Below, piece by piece: positions 6,008 to 9,472 of a DNA stretch of 9,472 nucleotides. Position numbers and translations under genes: made by a program. Positions within the stretch are counted from its first letter, which is position 1; each line of letters opens with the position of its first letter. This stretch comes from an uncultured Brevibacterium sp. GTDB taxonomy: Bacteria; Actinomycetota; Actinomycetes; Actinomycetales; Brevibacteriaceae. Location of the stretch: the NCBI GenBank assembly GCA_943914815.1, contig CALUDL010000066.1, forward strand, positions 1-9,472. The letters run 5' to 3'. Below the pieces are notes generated by a model. The model was not told where the DNA came from and ran no database searches. It worked only from the letters and a program-made list of their open reading frames with translations.

Positions 6008-6933
6008 GAATTCTTCCCCGTAAGCCCAGCGGCAATGGTGCGGACGTCGTGACGCATGAGATCCAGGTAGGTGGGAACAGGGCCGTCAGCCTCGGACAGC
6101 GAATCGACGTACAGCGTTCCTCCGAACTTTGCTGGGGTCGCGTCGACAACTTGCTGCATGGGTTTGAGCGAGACGGTCGATTCACAGAACACTGCTGGAA
6201 CGGAGTTCTTTTTAACGAACTCAACGGCGCTCGCCACCTGTTTTGGAGTTCCCTCTTCTTCCGCGTTGACCGGCCACAAGTACTTTTCGGTCAGACCTGC
6301 ATCGCGGGCCAGGTAGGAAAACGCTCCCTCGCATGTCACAAGAGCACGCTTCTCTTTGGGAACGTCAGCGAGTTCGTGCGTGAGCTCGTCATGGATTCCC
6401 TGCAGGGACTTCTTGTATTCCTTGGCGTTGCTGGCAAAGTCGTCAGCGTGCTCAGGGTCAAGCTCGCTGAAGGCCTTCACCATATTGTCCACATAAAGCT
6501 GGACGTTTTTTGGACTCATCCAGGCGTGTGGGTTTGGCTTGCCCGCGTAGGCATCCTCGCTAATGTTCATCGGTTCCACGCCTTCAGAGACAACTGCGTG
6601 GGGCACCTTTGCTTCTTCAACGAACTGTTCGAACCAACGTTCGAGGCCAAATCCGTTGTCGAGGATGAGGCTGGCCTGTGAAGCCTTCCGCACATCACCG
6701 GGGGTCGGTTCGTAGTCGTGGATCTCCGCACCTGCCTTAGTGATCGACTCGACCTGCAGATGGTCACCCGCAATGTTCTGCGCTATGTCCTGTAGCACGG
6801 TGAAGGTAGTAAGCACCGTAGGCTTCCCGCCGTTCGATGCTTTCGCTCCATTCTTGGCGTTGCCACAGCCGGTGAGTGTGAGTGCCAGGATGGCGCACAT
6901 GGCCACCAGAACTGTTCCGATTTGTTTCCGCAT
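6004..6933 (-). CDS. Metal-binding lipoprotein of the ABC importer (Mn/Fe-type)
   Basis: The extracellular solute-binding protein (cluster A-I, TroA/PsaA/ZnuA fold), 309 aa. A short lipoprotein signal peptide ends in the lipobox LTGC (20-23), so Cys23 should be lipidated. The four expected metal ligands can be read as H72 (in EIHDYEP), H136 (in NPHAWM), E202 (in TCEGAFSYL) and D277 (in YVDSLS). A His-His-Glu-Asp set is the Mn/Fe pattern of PsaA/MntC-like proteins; Zn binders have a third His. There is no His-rich loop of the kind found in ZnuA, which again speaks against Zn. AGAAGG stands six bases before the ATG (6945-6940). This is the first gene of the operon. Zn transport cannot be excluded from sequence alone. 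Confidence 0.9.
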   Translation of the reverse strand: MRKQIGTVLVAMCAILALTLTGCGNAKNGAKASNGGKPTVLTTFTVLQDIAQNIAGDHLQVESITKAGAEIHDYEPTPGDVRKASQASLILDNGFGLERWFEQFVEEAKVPHAVVSEGVEPMNISEDAYAGKPNPHAWMSPKNVQLYVDNMVKAFSELDPEHADDFASNAKEYKKSLQGIHDELTHELADVPKEKRALVTCEGAFSYLARDAGLTEKYLWPVNAEEEGTPKQVASAVEFVKKNSVPAVFCESTVSLKPMQQVVDATPAKFGGTLYVDSLSEADGPVPTYLDLMRHDVRTIAAGLTGKNS

Positions 6934-6978
6934 TGCGAACCTTCTTTTCCAAAACTGCGTGAAAGAAGCGCAAACGAT

Positions 6979-7020
6979 ATGTATAGACGAAGCATAATGT
7001 TCGTCGGGGCGTAGTTACAA
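6979..7020 (-). promoter_or_regulatory. Promoter region and candidate MntR operator of the uptake operon
   Basis: GACGAA (6986-6991) and TTCGTC (7000-7005) are exact reverse complements with 8 bases between them, 53-72 bases upstream of the lipoprotein ATG. On the minus strand two weak promoter readings surround the dyad. One is a TATACA -10 at 6985-6980, with no good -35. The other is TTGTAA (7020-7015) with TTATGC 17 bases on (6997-6992). In either reading a repressor on the dyad would block RNA polymerase. Assigning MntR to the site is inference from gene context. Confidence 0.4.
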
Positions 7021-7148
7021 CCCTAGTGTAAGCGAAGTCACAGTCGGGATAATGAACCTGGTTGATACTGAAACAGCACAGTGATCGACGGCTGGGGTCT
7101 ACACGAGGCCTTGGATAACACCACGTATCAGCCACCTCGGCCCGCTTG

Positions 7149-7310
7149 GTGCGGGGTGTGATCGCCGCTGTTTTTGCTACATTCACCGCACTGTTTGCAC
7201 ACGTAGTGGGTGGCGCCCCCATGCCTGGATGGTTGAGTATTGTCGCTCCGCTCAATCTCTCGATCTTCATGTGTACTGTGCTGGCGGGCCGTCACGTTGA
7301 CCGGTCATGA
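7149..7310 (+). pseudogene. N-terminal remnant of an actinobacterial membrane protein
   Basis: The plus frame reads, from a GTG at 7149, RGVIAAVFATFTALFAHVV, then GGAPMPGWLSIVAPLNL, then SIFMCTVLAGRHVDRS and a TGA at 7308-7310. That is two hydrophobic helices joined by a Gly/Pro turn. It resembles, from memory, the start of actinobacterial multi-helix membrane proteins of roughly 200 residues, often found near copper or metal-handling genes, in which an 'AGRR' turn leads on to further helices. Here translation ends at that turn. The frame is open upstream to a TAA at 7116-7118, and there is no clear ribosome-binding site. I infer a truncated relic; a real small two-helix protein is the alternative. 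The family assignment is tentative. Confidence 0.45.
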
Positions 7311-7343
7311 ACGCGAAACCACTCACTGCCTCAGCAAGAGTGC

Positions 7344-7385
7344 CGAAATCGAGAAGTGGGCTGAGCGCGTGCCCAGTTTTGAGGA
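7344..7385 (+). repeat. 42-bp direct repeat, left copy
   Basis: This copy matches 8989-9030 without gaps at 35 of 42 positions, and its last 24 bases differ at only two. It ends 27 bases outside the stop codon of the DUF1648 gene. In one plus frame it reads EIEKWAERVPSFED and then stops at 7387, a composition typical of real protein rather than random sequence. The frame is open upstream through HERETTHCLSKSA, so it may be a fragment of a small gene. Confidence 0.65.
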
Positions 7386-7412
7386 TTGACGGGTTAGCCC
7401 CCTGCTTTGGGG

Positions 7413-8501
7413 TCACAGAACGGTGATCACCAAAGCAATTGTTGCCAGAACAAGCAGGGCGACCACGCCCATGAGCGCCATGCCTGCGGGGCGGCCAATG
7501 TTGACAGTGAGCCCGACGCCGTTGCGTTTTTCTACCCATACGCGCGGATCTTCGCGGTTTTCATAGAAGATGCCCCACCTCCACAGATGGTCATCATCGG
7601 GGGACTGCGGACCGGAGTCTGCTGGCGTGGCTGTCAATGCGCGACTTTGGCGGACACTGTCGATGACGAGCCAAATGACTGGGAGCGAGCTAGCCGTCGT
7701 CAGCCCCCAAACAGTCCAAGAGATTCCGGAGGGTGTGAGCTGAACGACAGGTGCGACCGCCAAGATGCTCATTAAGATCGCTGAGACGAATGTGAGTACG
7801 GCCAGTACACGTTGTAGAGTCTTCCCTCTCTCTTTCTGAAACGTGCGGGAAGCCTTGGGGCGTCCGTCCGGAAATCGAGTGTGCTGATGTCGGCTCAGAA
7901 CGACACACAGCACAACAAGCAAAAGAGTGCTCCCGCATGAGATCAACGGCAGGAGTAGCGCGCTACCCCAGCTCTTGGGCTTCCAACTGGTCGCGTTTCC
8001 TTCAGCATCGTAGTGCGTCGGCATGGGATCTGGCAGCGAGTGATAGTTGATGGCCACCACGGCGACAGTGGCAAGGCAAATCCCCACAGCGAGAATGAGC
8101 AAGGGCCACAGTGGTTTGACTGGTCGTTCAGGAGTGATCGACGCTGATACGCGAACGGGCACCGCGTCATACCAGCCCTGGCGTGCCTTGGCCACCATAA
8201 TTGGTTTTCGGCACACTGCAAACGCAACCACGGTCCAGACGACATAGCCCAGCAAGATCAACACACTCACTTCTGGCACGCTGAGAGTAGCCACCATTAT
8301 CGCCGCGGCCACGACCCCGCCGACTAGAATCCAGATCCTGTAACGACGGATCGCGCTACGTACGGCAGGGTCACTGACGCGATCGCTGGGAACACTCACT
8401 CCCAAGGGGACCGTGGGGCGGGGCATCTCCGGTACGGCGACTGTCACAGCCATTGTGAGCCCCAACGCTGCGAGCATCACGATCATGATCCAGGTGTTCA
8501 C
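7413..8501 (-). CDS. DUF1648/DUF5808 membrane protein
   Basis: A 362-residue integral membrane protein. Hydrophobic segments lie near residues 3-22, 55-75, 78-97, 132-151, 179-202, 232-252, 258-280 and 340-361. The DUF1648 signature follows the fourth helix (LPDPMPTHYDAEGNATSW, 156-173). A cytoplasmic-looking DUF5808 segment (about 303-338, DHLWRWGIFYENREDPRVWV) precedes the last helix. DUF1648 is also found in SdpI-type immunity/signalling proteins of Bacillus. Proteins with this layout commonly sit beside YtrA-type GntR regulators, as here, but their biochemical role is not established. Translation starts at GTG 8501, overlapping the regulator's stop (GTGA), with AGGAGG five bases upstream. 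Only a weak GC hairpin (7398-7412) is visible beyond the stop. Confidence 0.85.
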   Translation of the reverse strand: MNTWIMIVMLAALGLTMAVTVAVPEMPRPTVPLGVSVPSDRVSDPAVRSAIRRYRIWILVGGVVAAAIMVATLSVPEVSVLILLGYVVWTVVAFAVCRKPIMVAKARQGWYDAVPVRVSASITPERPVKPLWPLLILAVGICLATVAVVAINYHSLPDPMPTHYDAEGNATSWKPKSWGSALLLPLISCGSTLLLVVLCVVLSRHQHTRFPDGRPKASRTFQKERGKTLQRVLAVLTFVSAILMSILAVAPVVQLTPSGISWTVWGLTTASSLPVIWLVIDSVRQSRALTATPADSGPQSPDDDHLWRWGIFYENREDPRVWVEKRNGVGLTVNIGRPAGMALMGVVALLVLATIALVITVL

Positions 8502-8896
8502 TGATCCTCCTCCGGTGGGTCCAGTGACCGCATTACGTTGTTACACATGTCTTGGAGGGCCTCATGGGAAAGGCCCCGGGCTCGACCTTCCGCCAGTAAC
8601 GTGGTGAGTCTTGATTCGAAACCTGCGAGGTAGTCTGGGGGAGCGACCGCAGTATCGCGATCAGTGGCAACGAAGCTGCCCGACTTTGCGTTCGTCGCTA
8701 CTAACCCTTCGGACCGTAGCTGGTCATAGGCTTTGGATACGGTGGCCGGGTTGATGGCGAAGGCGCCCGCCAACTGACGGACTGAAGCCAGAGCATCACC
8801 GCGGTGCAACTCGCCGCGGCCTATAGCCTCCACGACGCGATCCCGAATCTGCTGATACAGCGGAACCGTCGAAAGCGGATCCAGTGAGATATCCAC
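8498..8896 (-). CDS. GntR-family (YtrA subfamily) transcriptional regulator
   Basis: A small DNA-binding regulator of 132 aa from the GTG at 8896. The N-terminal winged HTH (about 8-75) shows VPLYQQIRDRVVEAIGRGEL, then RGDALASVRQLAGAFAINPATVSKAYDQL and the wing EGLVATNAKSGSFV. A short helical tail (about 88-125) serves dimerisation, as is usual in YtrA-type members, which lack a large ligand domain. The frame is also open to an ATG at 8935 (145 aa), but that codon has no ribosome-binding site and falls within the likely promoter/operator. The GTG has GGTGGGAAG just upstream and gives the usual family N-terminus (DISLDP..VPLYQQ). The gene is translationally coupled to the DUF1648 membrane protein. 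YtrA-type regulators typically repress their own operon, so this pair is probably a self-controlled, signal-inducible unit. Confidence 0.87.
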   Translation of the reverse strand: MDISLDPLSTVPLYQQIRDRVVEAIGRGELHRGDALASVRQLAGAFAINPATVSKAYDQLRSEGLVATNAKSGSFVATDRDTAVAPPDYLAGFESRLTTLLAEGRARGLSHEALQDMCNNVMRSLDPPEEDQ

Positions 8897-8920
8897 CGTT
8901 CTTCCCACCTTCTTTGCCTT

Positions 8921-8947
8921 ATCTGTGTTGTACATACTAATACAGAT
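8921..8947. promoter_or_regulatory. Dyad at the GntR promoter, likely autoregulatory operator
   Basis: ATCTGT (8921-8926) and ACAGAT (8942-8947) are exact reverse complements. Two further pairs (8928/8940 and 8929/8939) extend the symmetry inward. A minus-strand -10-like TAGTAT (8939-8934) lies inside, 38 bases before the preferred GTG start. A YtrA-type repressor bound here would shut its own operon. Confidence 0.45.
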
Positions 8948-8988
8948 GGCACAAGAGCTGTAGGTAGAACATGGCAGTACTCAGGCTC

Positions 8989-9030
8989 CGCAATCGAGTA
9001 GTGATTTGAGCGTGTGCCTAGTTTTGAGGA
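8989..9030 (+). repeat. 42-bp direct repeat, right copy
   Basis: This is the second copy of the element at 7344-7385, in the same orientation, 1645 bases away and on the far side of the GntR/DUF1648 operon. The frame that reads EIEKWAERVPSFED in the left copy here reads IE, two stops (TAG TGA), then FERVPSFEE. Both differences in the ERVP codons are third-position and silent. It also contributes the -35-like TTGAGG of the downstream gene's candidate promoter. Confidence 0.65.
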
Positions 9031-9058
9031 AACTGTGTACCTGTTCATACTTGTTTTA
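9024..9058 (+). promoter_or_regulatory. Candidate promoter for a leaderless transcript
   Basis: TTGAGG (9024-9029) and CATACT (9046-9051) are separated by 16 bases. Seven bases beyond the -10 element lies the A of the downstream ATG (9058). No Shine-Dalgarno sequence stands in front of that ATG. Leaderless mRNAs are common in actinobacteria, and this spacing is what one would expect. The -10 match is only 4 of 6. Confidence 0.4.
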
Positions 9059-9070
9059 TGCATGAACAGG
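9040..9070. promoter_or_regulatory. 9-bp inverted repeat across the start codon
   Basis: CCTGTTCAT (9040-9048) and ATGAACAGG (9062-9070) are exact reverse complements, 13 bases apart. They straddle the candidate -10 element and the ATG at 9058. A protein bound here would block both initiation and early elongation. Confidence 0.4.
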
Positions 9071-9472
9071 ATCGCCAGCACCGCTTGGCGGATGCGTTGT
9101 TAAGCGGCCCTCGCGGTCGGCGGCTGTTGCTGGAATACGCGCTCGCCTCGGAACGGATCGAGGGCAAGGATGAGCGAGACGATTCACTCAGCTTGGCGGT
9201 GTTCATTGCGTCCTATCACCTCGATTTGCGCAGTGGATCGACTTCAGGCGCGCTGATGGGTCCAGGTGCCGAGGAGATAAGAAAAACGGTGGTCACACCG
9301 GAGGAGACTGCCGCACGTTTAGAGGGCGTGACTTTAGCTGAAGTGACGCCGAGGTCGTTGCTGTCGAGCCTGTTGCCGGCGGTGGAGATGGCGGCATATT
9401 GGCAGGAGCCCCAAGGTGACGATGTTCTGGCTGCGACCGGCCCCATGCGGGCCAGATTGCGCCGGGTCGCTG
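9058..9472 (+). CDS. Hypothetical actinobacterial protein, 3' end beyond the window
   Basis: The frame is open from the ATG at 9058 to the last base (138 codons) with no stop. It begins MHEQDRQHRLADALLSGPRG, then RRLLLEYALASE. The 'LL-GPRGRRL-LEYA' opening recurs in uncharacterised actinobacterial proteins, and the codon pattern looks genuinely coding. The visible part is mostly helical and soluble, Leu/Ala/Arg/Glu-rich, with no signal peptide or membrane segment and no motif that I can tie to a function. The ATG has no ribosome-binding site but sits about seven bases after a -10-like element, suggesting leaderless expression. It is divergent from the GntR operon. I cannot name a function. 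Confidence 0.75.
   Translation, partial: MHEQDRQHRLADALLSGPRGRRLLLEYALASERIEGKDERDDSLSLAVFIASYHLDLRSGSTSGALMGPGAEEIRKTVVTPEETAARLEGVTLAEVTPRSLLSSLLPAVEMAAYWQEPQGDDVLAATGPMRARLRRVA

Noticed and set aside
6049..6681. 210-residue plus-strand open frame opposite the lipoprotein gene
   Set aside because: It is antisense to the well-supported metal-binding lipoprotein, with a composition that mirrors that gene.
6764..7270. 168-residue minus-strand open frame across the uptake promoter
   Set aside because: It overlaps the lipoprotein signal peptide in another frame and covers the promoter. Its peptide has no recognisable domain.
7398..7412. Terminator after the DUF1648 gene
   Set aside because: The CCCC/GGGG hairpin touches the stop codon, has a stem of only 4-5 bp and no T-tract, so I do not list it as a terminator.
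7307..7426. 39-codon plus-strand frame starting at ATG 7307
   Set aside because: It overlaps the preceding stop as ATGA, but the peptide has no protein-like pattern and a different frame across the same bases looks far more coding-like.

Overview
The window looks like a chromosomal stretch of a moderate-GC actinobacterium. The evidence is protein relatedness: a MntR-type DtxR regulator of actinobacterial flavour, a cell-wall-anchored 5'-nucleotidase with a non-LPXTG sorting motif, a YtrA-type GntR/DUF1648-DUF5808 pair and a 'GPRGRRL'-type hypothetical protein. Frequent GTG starts and one probable leaderless gene agree. A member of the Actinomycetaceae (Arcanobacterium/Trueperella-like) is a reasonable guess, but this is inference from protein character only.

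Left end (1-1040). About 450 bases carry no convincing gene but do carry degenerate inverted and direct repeats and a perfect 10+3+10 dyad. They are followed by a decayed dihydrofolate-reductase-family gene on the minus strand. In that gene the codon at the expected start position is ACG, although a good Shine-Dalgarno sequence is still in place, and the conserved C-terminus is lost or frameshifted. The ATG at 998 that would extend it lies inside the terminator of the next gene.

Centre (1041-6933). A large secreted, sortase-anchored metallophosphatase/5'-nucleotidase (minus) is divergent from a manganese-type DtxR/MntR regulator (plus). The regulator converges, with a 25-bp overlap of coding ends, on a three-gene ABC metal-uptake operon read on the minus strand: lipoprotein, then ATPase, then permease, with 4-nt start/stop overlaps at both junctions. 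The metal ligands of both regulator and lipoprotein (His/Glu-rich in the regulator, His-His-Glu-Asp in the lipoprotein) point to Mn(II), possibly Fe(II), rather than Zn(II). The expected circuit is that MntR with bound Mn represses the operon from a site near its promoter (candidate dyad 6986-7005) and may control itself (candidate palindrome 3655-3668).

Right end (6934-9472). A short plus-strand remnant of an actinobacterial membrane protein is followed by a two-gene minus-strand operon, a GntR/YtrA regulator and a DUF1648/DUF5808 membrane protein with a GTGA overlap. This operon is flanked on both sides by a 42-bp direct repeat (35/42 identical) that looks like a decayed coding fragment. 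The right copy supplies part of what looks like a leaderless promoter for the last gene, an unidentified protein that runs off the window. I see no RNA genes, CRISPR array or intact mobile element. The best leads are the repeat-flanked regulator/membrane-protein cassette, the two His-to-Asp changes in the nucleotidase metal site, and the small operator-like dyads. I found no clear new defence or biosynthetic system.
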